A stretch of DNA of 64,000 bases from Lycorma delicatula (Eukaryota; Arthropoda; Insecta; Hemiptera; Fulgoridae): NCBI RefSeq assembly GCF_047948215.1, contig NC_134456.1, positions 13,913,730-13,977,729 of the forward strand. The letters run 5' to 3'. Made by a program: the position numbers and the translations under genes. Below, piece after piece: positions 33,566-46,868 of the stretch (positions within the stretch are counted from its first letter, which is position 1; the number at the start of each line of letters is the position of its first letter). Below the pieces are notes generated by a model. It had not been told where the DNA came from and ran no database searches. It saw nothing but the letters and a program-made list of their open reading frames with translations.

Positions 33566-35918
33566 TAATTTAATGTTTCTCAGTTCACCCTGTTCGTGCA
33601 ACAATCCTATTTTTCACTGAAACAATAGACTTGAGTTTAGATATCGTGTTTTATTTAACTTTAAATTTACTATTAAAATTAAGTAAATCAACTAAAAAAG
33701 ATGAACTTTCAAATTTCAATTAAAAAAGAGATGAACGATAATTTTTATTTTAATAAAACATGTGTTTGAAGTCTGTATTGTTCTCTTTGTTTGTAAGCCT
33801 TGACTTTTGTTTCATTATTTTTATCCTAATAAATTCACTTTATTGTGAAAATATAATTCATTATTTTTCAAACAAAAATGTATTAAGTTTGAAATTTGTA
33901 TGTTTTTTTGGTTGTTTGAATCAATTATTTTTTTAAATGAAACAGCCAATAAAAAAAAATCTGACAACAAAGCTTACTTTCATGGCATCAGTCATTTATT
34001 CTTATATAGTGGAAAAATACATGAAAAAAGTTACTTAATATTTATTTTTTGGGAAGGGGTAATTTATGATGAGATTTTAATGTAAAATTAAGATATATGT
34101 TTAAATAAATAAAAAATAAAAAAATGGTTTTGTTTTTCTGCTCTCCCACTTACAAAATCACCTTCCAAGAATTTTTTTTGTTTATTATGTTAAATGGAAG
34201 AAACTAAAAAAAAAATACTAAAAAATGTACAACCAATAAAAAGTTAGCAATGAATTTTTTGTGAGTGGGTGGGTTGAGTTATGATGAAATTTTATTATAA
34301 TATTGTTACTAGAAATCTATTATTTAAACTTTTAATATTATTAAAATTTTAACTACCACCTGAAGATACTGCCCAAAACCTCTACAACCAATTGTCTCAT
34401 ACACATGATTCTCAAAATTTCATCAAATCTGTTCATCCAGTCAAAAATTATTAAATTCAAACATGCCATCATATGTACATATGTAAAAACAAATATTACC
34501 CCTCGGTTTCTTTTTTGTTTTTTGAGATTCCTGGGTCATGAAATGTCAAGAAATACAAAAATAATGTCCATTTACAAAATGTCCATATACAAAATAATGT
34601 CCAGAAATACAAAAACAAAAAAAAAATGTCAAGAAATACAAATACCCCATTAAATTGGTTACAATACTTTCCTTCTTGCTCCATAGCTCTTAGAGTTATG
34701 ATGCCAGAAAGTAAAAACTAATTTTTATTAAATATTTAAACTTAACGATCTAGGAGTTGTTGCTTGATCGGGTTACTGAAATACTCTAAACTACCAAAAT
34801 AAATTTTGAAGAGTAAAAGTAAATAAATAGTCCTTGGCTGTAAAAAAACCCTGATCAAGTGACTTCGTCAATCTGTATATATATTTTTACCAACAGGACC
34901 CCTGTTTGTTGATATTTGAATTTGAAATGAAAAGTGATGATTTAAATTCATCTCATGTATGTCTTGCAACATGTTGACAAATTATTATAGTTACCCATGG
35001 TTTTAAAAAGGCTGAGTAGCCACCTCTCCCCTAAACGGTATGCTGCCTTATAAGATTAAGAGTTTAAGATTAGATTTTTTTATTACCTTTTTTAGAATAA
35101 TGGTTGATGAAAAATTAAACTGGTATACTCACATTTTGATACTTGTCTTTTAATTAACGCCAACTCTATTTTTAATTAGGAGAATATCTGTTTTGGATAT
35201 CTTTTATTTTTCATTTATTCACATACAAATTTTATTCCAATGATGCTTATTAGCTCAGAATATTCTAACAAAATTCTAGCTAAAGTAGATTTATTAGATT
35301 AGATTTGTTAAAAAAGTAATAGCTGTAAACAATATTTTGTTAAATTTAACTCGGTAAATGCTAAATTGATTTTTATTTTTGAGAATAAATCATGTAATAT
35401 AAAACAACCTATAATTCGGGCTCAAAATTTTCACTACTTATCAGTCATATACACATAACTTTCTCTGCAATTAATTAAAACATCTTATAAAAATATCACT
35501 CTGTGCAAATATATTTTTATCAGAAGTTGAATTAAAAAATATATTGAACACCAAAAAATTTCAATACTGCAAAAGAAACGGTTTGTAAATAATGTTTTCA
35601 TAGATTAAATAACTTTGCTTATTAGAGAATACCTTGCAACCTGAATTATCTGAATTTCTTGAAAATGAAAAGTAAACATTAGTAGTGAATGTTAGTCAAC
35701 AATGAGATACAAAAGTTACTTAGTTATTCTATTAATATGTGTAAAATGACTAAGCCATTAATAAATTATAGGATATAGGCCTATTATTTAAAGCTGATGT
35801 TTATTACTATAAACGTCATCAACAATACTAATACCCGTTACCACAACTGTATATAAATATAATTCAAATGAAATATTTTGATAATCTGTATTTGGTGTAT
35901 TTTGATGGAGTGAGTGAA
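33566..35918. other. AT-rich stretch with a short A-rich minisatellite
   Basis: About 34545-34640 carries a few imperfect units of the type AATGTCCAGAAATACAAAA. No coding motif or TIR recognised. Confidence 0.4.
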
Positions 35919-35922
35919 TTAA

Positions 35923-38164
35923 CCCTTGAAATACCAAGGGAGTTCCAACTGCCTGCACCTTACAGGTTTTATTGATTTTACAGGAACCACTTGTTTTAAA
36001 ACCACTTCTTCTAAGGTAAGTGTCAAAAACAGTTCTCTTTTGCAGAATAAGTCATACAATGTCAACGTGTTTTAAAACACTAGTTATTTTTTAACACTAC
36101 ATTCAAGAGCTTTATTTGTTTAAAAATTAATTTTTAACTCTGCATAAACAATATTTTTTTATTTATACACAAAATAATTTTGTTACACCATAATTTTTTG
36201 TTAGTGTTGTGGTAAACTTTCAATTTGCGACAGCTGATGACATTTCATTTGCAGTCATTGTTGATATTTGCTGTATGTTGGTCTCTATTATTAGTCTCTT
36301 TTTTGTTTATGCACGAGTAAAAAATAAGTTCCAGCAATCGTTTTTTATCTGAAAGAGTTTTAGAAGATTTGGAATCTGGTAGTGATGTGTAAGTATTGGT
36401 GAGGAAGTAGTGAGTGAAAATGAAGATGTTGTTATAGACTTTAGAAGTGAACAAAATCGTGATCGTAATTCTGGTGAGGGAAAAAGTAGTACTATTGAGG
36501 ATACTGAAAAAGAGGTCCAAAAATTTGTAGCCTAGTTTGGTCGGTCATACTTAAGTAAACCTAAAATTACTCAACAGAATGTAGCAAGTATTATAAAACA
36601 ACATCCTGGCGTAGACACTAATACACCTACCGTAAATGCTTTTAAATTACTTTATCACCAGATGTCGTTCAATTTATTGTTTTACATACAAATGAAGAGG
36701 CAGTCAGATGTAATATACAATTGACAAATGAAAATGGTTTGCTTATTACTATAGATGCAGGTACAAGGCAGTAAGTAATGTTAACTTGTGGTCTCCTGTG
36801 AATGATCAGTGTGTTTATACACAATGTGTATGTGTATAATACAATGAGTTGAACAAAATTTCAAGAGTAGTTAAAATTAAATGATTTGACAATTAAAACA
36901 GTCGCAATAGGCAGAAAATAAATAATAAGTTTACCACCTTCCATGAAATTTTTGGAAAAGTATACGACAGTTTCATTACTTATTAATATCCTGGAATAAA
37001 TGTATCTTTAGATGATATCTTGAGCCTTTTTAGAGGTCGTTGTCCTTTTAAGGTTTGTATGAAAGAAAAACCAGGAAATTATGGGATGTTAATTAGGATG
37101 ACATCTGATTCTGATGACAGATAAGTTCTAAATATGGAATCATATGCTGTTAAACATGTAAATGCACCACCTGGATTTAATTCTAGTGCAACAGTTGTTA
37201 AATGATTGGTTACTCCACTAAAAGGCTGGTTGAAACATAATTATAGACAGATACTATACTGCTATTAAACTGGCTGAAATTCTTTACACCGATTTCAGAC
37301 TAACATTAGTAGGAATGTTACAAGCTAACTGTAAATGCATACCTTCATTTATTACAAGTACAACTAACCGAGATCTCTATTTGTCTGTGTTTTTATTTAC
37401 TGATCCATCTACAAAATGGCCACCAATTACTTTGGTATCTTACATTACAAAACAAAAAGGCAACAAAAATTTAATTAAGCTTTCCACTATGTACCAAGAC
37501 ACAACAATTCAAGGCAAAAAGAAAAAAAAATTAAACATATCTTTTCTACAATTCCACGAAATGTGTTATTGATACAGCTGACAAAATGGCCCATACTTAG
37601 TTGCAAAAGATCAACAAAACAATGGCCATTATCCATTGTTTTTACTTTTAGATGTATGTAGACTAAATTCATTTACACTTTTTGACTTGCAGTATAAAGA
37701 ATGGAACAGTAAAAAAAAAAGGAGAAAGTTGTTGTTGAGGAAGTTGGACATTGGATTGAATCTCATCAAGCTGTATATTGAAGAAAGAAGTTCCAGTGGG
37801 TTACATAAATATATAACTGTTGGTATGGAATCAATTTTGAATAAAAAAATTAATCAAGATCAAATGCTGAGACAGGAACCGCTCAGGGGTAGAGGTCAAT
37901 GTTATATATGCATAAAGAAGCACCATCAAAAAAAGCAAGGGATAATATGAGCAAACAATTACAAAATTGTCACTCCTGCAACAGACATGTGTGAAAGAAG
38001 CATTAATAAATTGTACTCAATGTATTCTCTCAAGTGACTCGTGATAAGTTTAGAAAGGCTTCAGTTTAGAAAATAGTGTCTTTAATAGAAAAATTTTTTT
38101 TTTTAAAGTAAACTCTAATAATTGCATTTTGTAATTTCTAAAAAGCCTTATAGTAAAACCTAGA
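35923..38164 (+). mobile_element. piggyBac-type transposon relic, right end lost
   Basis: A TTAA at 35919-35922 is followed by CCCTTGAAATACCAAGGG, compatible with a piggyBac left end (TTAA target, CCY start). The transposase debris follows in the right order. The right end is not visible: coding debris ends near 38060 and an RTE LINE is inserted at 38172. No matching TIR was found after the LINE, so the left boundary is probable rather than certain. Confidence 0.6.
36320..38060 (+). pseudogene. piggyBac transposase, heavily decayed
   Basis: Plus-strand frames in order: an acidic N-terminus (ERVLEDLESGSD, near 36350), YPGINVSLDDILSLFRGRCPFKVCMKEKPGNYGM (36990-37090) and NVTS-like residues (37310). 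Then FTDPSTKWPPITLVSYITKQKGNKNLIKLSTM (37400-37490), KWPLSIVF-type residues (near 37620) and a C-terminal Cys/His cluster (CHSCNRH, near 37970). The SLDD...FRGRCPFK motif, carrying a catalytic Asp, is diagnostic of piggyBac DDE transposases. Many stops and frameshifts make this copy inactive. Confidence 0.8.
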
Positions 38165-38171
38165 TTAAACG

Positions 38172-41100
38172 TTTTTTTTTGTCTTCAATCATTTGACTGG
38201 TTTGATACAGCTCTCCAAGATTCCCTATCTAGTGCTAGTCATTTCATTTCGGTATACCCCCAACATCCTACATCCCTAATAATTTGTTTTACATATTCCA
38301 AACGTGGCCTGCCTACACAATTTTTCCCTTCTACCTGTCCCTCCAATATTAAAGCCACTATTCCAGGATGCCTTAATATGTGGCCTATAAATCTGTCTGC
38401 TTTTAACTATACTTTTCCAAATGCTTCTTTCTTCTTCAATTTGCTGCAACAGCTCTTCATTTGTCACTTTATCTGTCCATCCAATTTTTAACATTTTCCT
38501 ACAGCACCACGTTTCAAAAGCTTCTAATCTTTTCTTCTCAGGTACTCCAATCGTCCAAGTTTCACTACCATATAAAGCTACGCTCCTAATATATACTTTC
38601 AATAATTTTCTCATGATGTTTAAATTAATTTTTGATGTAAACAAATTATATTTCTGATTGAAGGCTCGTTTTGCCTGTGCCATTCAGCATTTTATATCGC
38701 TCCTGCTTCATCCCTCTAGTAATTCTACTTCCCAAATAACAAAATTCTTCTACCTCCATAATCTTTTCTCCTTCCATTTTCACATTCAGTGCACCATCTA
38801 CGTTATTTCTACTACATTTCATTACTTTTGTTTTGTTCTTGTTTATTTTCATGCGGTAGTTCTTGAGTAAGACTTCATCCATGCTGTTCACTGTTTCTTA
38901 TAAATCTTTTTTACTCTCAGCTAGAATTACTATATCATCAGCAAATTGTAGCATCTTTATCTTTTCACCTTGTGTTGTTACTACGGATCTAAATTGCTCT
39001 GTAACATAATTAACTGCTTGTTCTATGTAAAAATTAAAAAGTAACAGGAATAGGGAACATCCTTGTCGGACTCCCGTTTTTATTACAGCTTCTTTCTTAT
39101 GTTCTTCAATTATAACTGTTGCTGTTTGGTTGCTGTAAATGTTAGCAATTGTTCTTCTATCTGTATCTGAACCCTAATTTTTTTAAAATGCTGAACATTT
39201 TATTCCAGTCTACATTAGCGAATGCCTTTTCTAGATCTATAAATGTATGTCGGTTTGTTTTTCTGTAATCTTCCTTCTACTGTTAATCTGAGGCCTAAAA
39301 TTGCTTCCCTTGTCCCTATACTTTTCCTGAAACCAAATTGGTCTTCTCCTAACACTTCTTCCACTCTCCTCTCAATTCTTCAGTACAAAATTATAGTTAA
39401 GATTTTTTATGCATGTCTAAGCTAATTGTACTATATTCTTCACATTTATCTGCTTCTCCTTTCTTTGGTATCATGACTATAACACTCTTTTTGAAGTCTG
39501 ACGGAACTTCCCTTTTTTCATAATTATTACCACCAGCTTGTATAATCTATCTATCGCTTCCTCACCTGCACTGCGTAGTAATTCTGCAGGTATTCCATCT
39601 ATTCCAGGAGCCTTTCTGCCATTCAAATCTGTTAATTCTCTCTTAAATTAAGATCTCAGTATTATTTCTCCTCTTTCATCCTCCTCGACTCCTTCTTCCT
39701 CTGTAACACCATTTTCTAATTCATTTCCTCCGTATAACTCTTCAATATATTCACCCACCTATCGACATTTTCTTTCGTATTTTAAATCGGTGTACCATCT
39801 TTGTTTAACATATTATTAGATTTTAATTTATTTACCCCAAAATTTTCCTTACTTTCCTGCATGCTCCATCTATTCTACCAATGTTCATTTCTCTTTCCAC
39901 TTCTGAACACTTTTCTTTAATCCACTCTTCTTTTGCTAGTTTGCATTTCTATTTATCTTAATTGTCGATAGTTCCTTTTACTTTCTTCATCACTAGCATT
40001 CTTATATTTTCTACGTTCATCCATCAGCTGCAATATGTCCTCTGACATCCAATGTTTTCTATCAATTCTCTTTGTTCCGCCTAAGTTCGCCTCTGCTGAT
40101 TTAAGAATTTGTTTTTTAACATTCTCCCATTTTTCTTCTACATTTTCTACCTTATCTTTTTTACTCAGACCTCGTGCGATGTCCTCAAAAATCTTCTTTA
40201 CCTTCTCTTCCTGAAGATTCTCTAAATTCCACCAATTCATCTGCACCTTTTCTTCAGGTTTTTAAACCCCAATCTACATTTTATTATCACTAAATTATGT
40301 TCGCTATCAATGTTACTCCAGGATAAACTTTGCAATCGATGAGTTGATTTCTAAATCTTTGCTTAACCATGATATAAACTATCTGATACCTTGCAGTATC
40401 ACCTGGCTTTTTCAATGAGTATATTATTCTATTATGATTGTAAAACTGGATGTGTGCAATTACTAAATTATACTTCGTGCAAAACTCTATAAGTCGGTTC
40501 CCTCTTTCATTCTTTTTGCCCAGCCCATATTCACCCACAATATTTCCTTCCTTGCTTTTTCCAATGCTTGCATTCCAATCTAATTATTATGAAATTTTCA
40601 TCTCCTTTTATGTGTTTAATTGCTTCGTCAATTTCTTTGTATACACACTCAACCTCATCATCATCATCATGGGCACTTGTAGGCATACAGACGTTAACAA
40701 TCGTTGTCGGCTTAGGTTTTGATTTAATCCTTATTACAATGATTCTGTTGCTATGCATTTTGAAATACTCTACTCTCTTTACAAAACGTACTCCTGCCTG
40801 CCCTTTATTTGAAACTGTAAATTATTCTAAAATTGCCTGACCAAAAGTCATTTTCCTCTTCCCACCAAATCTTGCTAATTCCTGCTACATCTACATTTAA
40901 TCTACCCAATTCCCTCTTTAAATTTTTTTCTAAATTTTCAACCTTTTTTTAGACTTCTAACAATCCATGCTCCGACTTGTTAAATGTTATTTTTTAATTT
41001 TCTGGTGACCCTTCCTTAGTAGTCCCCACCCAGAGATCCGAACAGGGGACTAGTTTACCTCCAGAATATTTTACCTAGGAAGGCGCCTCAATATTTTTTA

Positions 41101-41407
41101 TATGAAAATGCAGAGAGTTACATTTTCTTGGAAAAAAAGCAGCTGTAGTTTTTCATTGCTTTCTGCTGTGGAGTACTCAGAAGATTGAGTGACTGAGAGA
41201 TTTTGATATGGCCATTTAAGTCCTCCTGACCTACGCCCTTAACAACTACTGAAATAGCTGCTGCCCTCTTTCAGTAACCATTCCTTAGTCTGGCTGTCAA
41301 CAGATACCTCTCCAATAAGGTTGCACCTTCGGTCCGGCTACTCTGTATCACTGAGTACTCAAGCCCCCTCACCATTAGCAAGGTCTCATAATTCATAGAT
41401 GGAGGAT
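38172..41407 (-). mobile_element. RTE-type LINE, full length (~3.2 kb), decayed
   Basis: A T-run at 38171-38180 (poly(A) tail on the minus strand), followed by GTCTTCAATCATTTGACTGG, the characteristic 3' end of an insect RTE family. Going up: C-terminus ALYGSETWTIG...KKRLEAFETWCCRKMLK (38580-38500), KMKINKNKTKVMKC-like residues (38830), a FADDIVILAESKK segment (near 38930), linker HWMSEDILQLMDERRKYKN (near 40050) and endonuclease VGEYGLGKKNERGNRLIEF (near 40530). It continues to CMPTSAHDDDDEVECVYKEID (near 40670) and a 5' segment to 41407. The 7-mer TTAAACG flanks both ends (38165-38171; 41408-41414). Frameshifts are frequent. Confidence 0.88.
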
Positions 41408-43910
41408 TTAAACGGTATTAATTTAAAAATATTAATGTCTCAACACAGGTAGTTTATATTTTATTGGTACCAATAAAGCCTGACTGCTGCAGACTCTAGG
41501 AACCCCTTCCCTTGGTAACTATTGTAATAATAAAAAAACTTATTATTCAGATGATTAATACCTATAATACAAGTATAAACTATTTATTTTTGTACTGTAT
41601 ACAATAAGAAATATTTTTAAAGAAATTATTGTCTGAAGTTAAACAAAATGATAATACATTTTAATTCTGTAAAGAATTGTTTATATGAAAGAATTTGTTT
41701 TATATGAAAATAGTTACATTTCTTTCTGGTTTCTGGATAAGATTAATGTTATGATAAAAGGGTATGCCCTGTACAGCGACTGTCTGTCAAGTACAAGTAA
41801 GCATTTATTTTCATCGTAGTACTGCACGTTATTGAGAAGAGCAATAATGAATAGAATTCATTTCAGAATTTTAAACGTAAACTTACGTCTACTTCTCTAA
41901 TTCATTACAATTGTTAATTATATTTATTGAAACCTTAATTATAATTTTTTTAACTTTTAAAATACTCCTACACATGCCAGGTGAAGTCTATCAACGAGAG
42001 ATTTTACAACGTTTAGTTTCCGACACTGTTTATATCAGCTGTTGAAACATCTGTCAGTAGTCCATTCTGCCAGTTGTCATGGTGACTTGATGGTAGAACT
42101 TGTGTCATGTTTTGAAAAGTAACTAAATTTTTGTAAACATACTGTAATGTTTGTTTTGTGATAATATTATAAATGTTGTGGACTGTTCCTGATTTTATGA
42201 AAACATTTATTTATTTCATAAACATGGAGAAAATATATAAAGGAAGGCGTGTTCCATAATAGCAGCCATTGCTAGAATTTGGATACTTAACCTAGGTAAG
42301 AATTTTAACGTTATCGGTGTTACAGTTAAAAGTTACAGTAAAGTTACAGTTATCGGTGTTACAGTAAATTCTGTTGTTGTAGGCGTTTGTTTATGAATGA
42401 ATCCAATAACATGGCGTTTTGTTTGTGGTTATAAACAAGCGTTAATGAAATACTTAATTTATTGCAATCTTCTGTGTAGCAGTTAAACGTTTTTTACTTT
42501 AATCAAATAAGAAATGTAGTGACAGTTAAAAAAATTATATCATTTTTTAAGTATAAATCGTTTAAATGATAGGTACATATTCCAAAAAATTGCTGCAGTT
42601 ATACTAAGTAAAATATACTACTTAAGTTAAACTAGAAATCTTTTGCAAATTTTTTCTGTGGTTGTTTGTAGAAGAGAATTTTTTTTTTAATCTGAATATA
42701 TTATAATATTGTTTCAAATGTTTTTAAAATTGATGTTAGCATATAGATTTGTTTTGCACATTACCTTTCAAGGTTTCTAAGTGTCTAACAAATCATTATT
42801 TTCTTTTTTTTACTCTTTTAGTCATAATATAACTTTACTAACTTTAAGATTATTTTGAGTAGATAAAAATAATAACCTTAATTAACAAAGTATACCTAGT
42901 TATTGTAAACTGCCTTGATTTTTTATTTATAGCCTCAATAATTTCTTCAATATAAATCACAATTTAAATTTGTATTAATAACAGTCGCTGATAAATTGTT
43001 TGCTCAAAATGTTTTATATCTTTGTTTAAATTGAAATTATTTTATGAAATGATTTTTTTCACTCTAATATTATTCTAAAGGTTATAAAAATATCTACAAC
43101 TTCGTTTACCATTATTTCCAATTCACTCTAATGTTACTATTATATACCAGAGTATGATATTTATTTATAACATAGTTGTATAAGTTGGTTAAATTACTTT
43201 TCCCTGATACTTTTACTATTCTTACTACTGTGCTTTTATTATTTTACAGATAGTAAATTGCAACAGTTTACTTTTTATTCATAAGAATATATGTTATAGT
43301 TAGTTTGAGTTTTTAAATCGATTTAGACTGTAGTTAGCAAATTTGTTTTTATTTGTTATTTTTTTAAGTTAATTTTAATTAAGGATTAAATGCAGATTGT
43401 CCATATGTGCTTGTTAATTACCTTTTAGAGCCTAAACTGTTTGAAGAATTTCTATCTTTTCTATGTTATACATAGTAAAAGTGCATTAGAATGAGAATAT
43501 CTTTTCTTTAATTGTGTCTATTTTATATAAATTTTATTTGTTATTTTTAAAGAAATTTTCTCTTTTTAAAACTGTTTCCTATATTCATAAATATCTACTG
43601 TCAATGTTTGTCACCTGTAATTTTATTAAGAGGTATTCAGATGTGCTAGGCCTATTATAAAGAAGTTACATTACCTTAGATTTTCCATTTGTGAATTAAG
43701 GTTAAAACAGGGTTTACCTGGCCTTATTTTAAACATTTAATCTCAGTTTTGATATTGCACTATAAAGATTTAAAAAAGGTACATTGATTAGAGAAATTTT
43801 ATGTTTTTAATGAACATACATTTTACATAGAATTTCACATGTAATTTAAACTTACTGAATAGATGTAGCCATTTTAAATTGTTTACTCTTTTTGAACGTA
43901 CTGAGTGCTT
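41408..43910. other. AT-rich stretch; possible untranslated first exon at 42190-42295
   Basis: At 42294 there is a good donor-like sequence (CTAG|GTAAGA), preceded by an ATG at about 42224 that runs only about a dozen codons to a stop. This could be a leader exon of an unseen gene, but nothing downstream confirms it. No other feature recognised. Confidence 0.3.
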
Positions 43911-45371
43911 TAGGAGGAAAGGAATATAATTTGGGAACTGATCCCAAAGTTTGAAATAAGGAAAAAAGTTCACACAAACTTATGTTTGAAAATACTATTA
44001 TTTTGTTTTGGCTAGCGAAATATTTTGCCTGGATTTCAGATTTCCTGGTGAAACGAGTTAATACTGAAATTTTTAAGGCCTTTTGTAAGAGGTAAGCTCT
44101 TATGTAAGACCTGTAGTTTTCATGTTATCCAGTGTAAAACAGAACTTATTTCAAGATTTGAAGTAGAATAGTTTTGTTAATTGGTTATTAAATGCATACA
44201 TTTTTTATCAGAATTTGTAGAGAATTTAAATCTGAGAAAATTGGTGTGATAAAGCTATGAAAAACAAATAAACGATCAACTTTTATTAACAGAAAAATAT
44301 TGTGAGTTTGTAAAATTTAAAAACAGCTGTTTTTAGTACAATAAATTTAGTTCTTTGAAAAATTAAAATACTTATTAATTTATTTAAAAAAAAAGAAATA
44401 CTCACTGTGGTTTATACTGTATTAATGAACAATTGTTTGAAAATTCCTTCATTGACATCAGTGCACTTTCCAATTCATTTCCTTACATCTTCTGTCACCA
44501 ACCTAATGATATCTTAATGCTCTTTGATGAGTGCAGCAGCATTGAGAATGCGAGCGATCACAGGTGTGCCTAGCGATTGCAAGTGCCTACCTTTTGCTTA
44601 TAGACCTTGTATTTCATCCATCCCCATAGCAGTAATATAAGGGAGTAAGGTCCAGTGATCTAGGGCCAATTTACCGGCGCTCTATGTGTAATCCATTTAA
44701 ATTTTTCCAAGTAATCCAAGTAAATTTTTCATTAAGAATTGTCTTACGTCATTCGTGAAATGTGTTTGTACTCCATCAAGTTGATAGTACATTTCAATTT
44801 ATTTCACCAATGAGAAACTTTCAAGCACAGCACTAAGAAATTCATTATTTAAAAATTCCAGATAATTTCCTCCCATGACATAGTATGAAGGGAGGAAACT
44901 ATTAATTGGTTGTCAAAGATGCCACACCAAACCTTCACTGAAATCATTGCTGGAAATTTGACATTTTCTCAAATTTAAATTCTGTACAAGGTTTGATAAT
45001 GAAATTCGTGCATTTATTTTTAGTCATTTATCAAAGGTATTGTATTTCAAACCTAAAAACATGTATTTTGTCACCCAACCTTACTGTTTTGCATTGTATG
45101 TCATGAAAACTACTTACTGGTGATACAGTTCTGGGAGCTGTTTTTTTCAAATTTTCATGTCAAAAAACATTAGAAACCCTCACTTTTACCCCTTATATAA
45201 AACACCTTAAATATGTCAGTATGACCTGATTTCACTGGTAGCTGAAATCCAGGCAAAATGTTTCGTTAGCCGTTAACTTTATAGCAAGGTGTTTTCGAAC
45301 ACATTTGTATGAATATTTTTACCTACTTCAAGCTCTAAAATCTGTTCCCAAATTATTTTCCTTGCCTCCTG
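43911..45371 (-). mobile_element. DNA transposon with ~190-bp TIRs and a decayed DDE transposase
   Basis: TIRs at 43911-44100 and 45190-45371 match in inverted orientation throughout. Examples are AGGAGG(A/C)AAGG at the tips, ATAATTTGGGAAC further in, then GGCTA(G/A)CGAAA(T/C)ATTTTGCCTGGATTTCAG. Between them the minus strand encodes transposase debris: GGNYLEFLNNEFLSAVLES (near 44870), MYYQLDGVQTHFTNDVRQF (near 44770, Asp of the QxDG motif) and RLVTEDVRKRIGKC-like residues (near 44490). That pattern belongs to Tc1/mariner-superfamily elements of the Tc3-like branch. The target duplication is not clear. Total length 1.46 kb. Confidence 0.85.
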
Positions 45372-46352
45372 AAAAACATTGTAGTTATTTTGAGTTTTTA
45401 ATTTTCAAAAAAATAAGTTTCACAAAGAATTACATTTTTTTTGTTTTTCAGCAGATCCTTCATTAACATTTTACAGTTTTATCAAGGTCTATCTAGTACC
45501 TATCAAGCTTTGGTTACACGTTTTCTTTTAAATGAATTCTGATCATTTTTTCTGTTTATTTTTCAATTTGCCCGTCTAATTACTTTATTTTAAAAGTATT
45601 CACCAGTACAATCATTAAAATCTCAATTATTACACATCATCTCATGTAGTCACTACATCCAATTAGGCTATTATTATAATTTATACATTGTTTATATGTA
45701 TTCTCTTTATTAATTAACAGTATATATTTTTGTGGTTATGTACTGCAAAATGCATAGGTTTGTTGACTTAAAATTAATTTTTTGAAACCAAGTATTTTTA
45801 CTAAATTTTATTGGTATTTAAATTTAAAATAATGACCATTCAAACATTTGTATATGTCTATAACTCAAGTTTCTTTTAATCCAATTGTGCTGCACACAGA
45901 GTAAAGTTTATTGTTTATTTTCTAGATGGTGTTTGTAAACTTTGATTTAGAAATTATTATATAACACTGTGGACTTAACATGTGTGATAAGATTATGTTA
46001 GTCTTCGTTTAATAGATTTACAATTAGGTTTCTTCTTTTTAAACATACTCTATCAAAATGAAAGTATCTTAAATGTGTGACAGTTTTATTGTTCATTTCT
46101 CTTTATCAGAAAATTATTTTTTAATATTACCTTGTTTTTTTGAAGATGTACTATACACAGTGTATCATTAGCATTTTTAACATTAGGTTTATTTTAGTAT
46201 TAATTGATGTTTCAATATGTACACTGTAGCTAAGAATCCTAAAAATTTGTGCTAATAAACTGTTAAAATGTTATTTACATTTTTTACTTATCTGTATCAT
46301 TTTATTACCCCAGAGATACACATTCAACTTGACTGATAATTAATTATTTTAT
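45372..46352. other. AT-rich stretch, no gene recognised
   Basis: Nothing beyond AT-rich sequence between the long-TIR transposon and the family 2 SINE. Confidence 0.5.
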
Positions 46353-46362
46353 AATTGAGTAA

Positions 46363-46525
46363 ATTAGCCGGCCTCCATGGCATGACTGGTAGCGCCTTAG
46401 CCTTTCATCTGGAGGTCCTAGGTTTGAATCCCAGTCAGGCATGGTGTTTTCATAGACATGAAATTGCCATTTCATCTCATCCTCTGAAGCAATATCTAAT
46501 GGTGGTCCTGGAAGCTAATAAAAAG
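46363..46525 (+). mobile_element. tRNA-derived SINE, family 2 (10-bp TSD)
   Basis: Short (163 bp). A-box region TGGCATGACTGGTAGCGCC (46378 onward), B box GGTTTGAATCCC (46421 onward), then a short body ending CATCCTCTGAAGCAATATCTAA ... CCTGGAAGCTAATAAAAAG. The direct repeat AATTGAGTAA lies at 46353-46362 and 46526-46535. The last ~50 bp resemble the tail of SINE family 1. Confidence 0.92.
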
Positions 46526-46868
46526 AATTGAGTAACGTAACATTAATATGCTTAGAAATTTAATTAATATACATATAAGAAAATAAAAGTGAAGTTTAAT
46601 TTCCGTATATAGTTTTATTCTGTTTTTCATTCTTATGCACTGACACATTATTATGATATTCTGTTAATATCCAGACATCTAATACTGCTTTGTTGATTCA
46701 GGGTCTAGGCCTTTGCATTCAATTTGATACTGAATAAACTTGTAACTTATTACATACTTAGATTACCTAGACTGGAATTTGTGGTTATTTAGAACGTAAC
46801 ATTAAATTGGTGACTAAGAGATATTATTAAAAAGCCGTTAGTGTTAAAATATAGTGTATTCAAAAGAG

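Noticed and set aside
46378..46440. Possible tRNA gene on the plus strand
   Set aside because: It is the head of a 163-bp SINE with a 10-bp target duplication.
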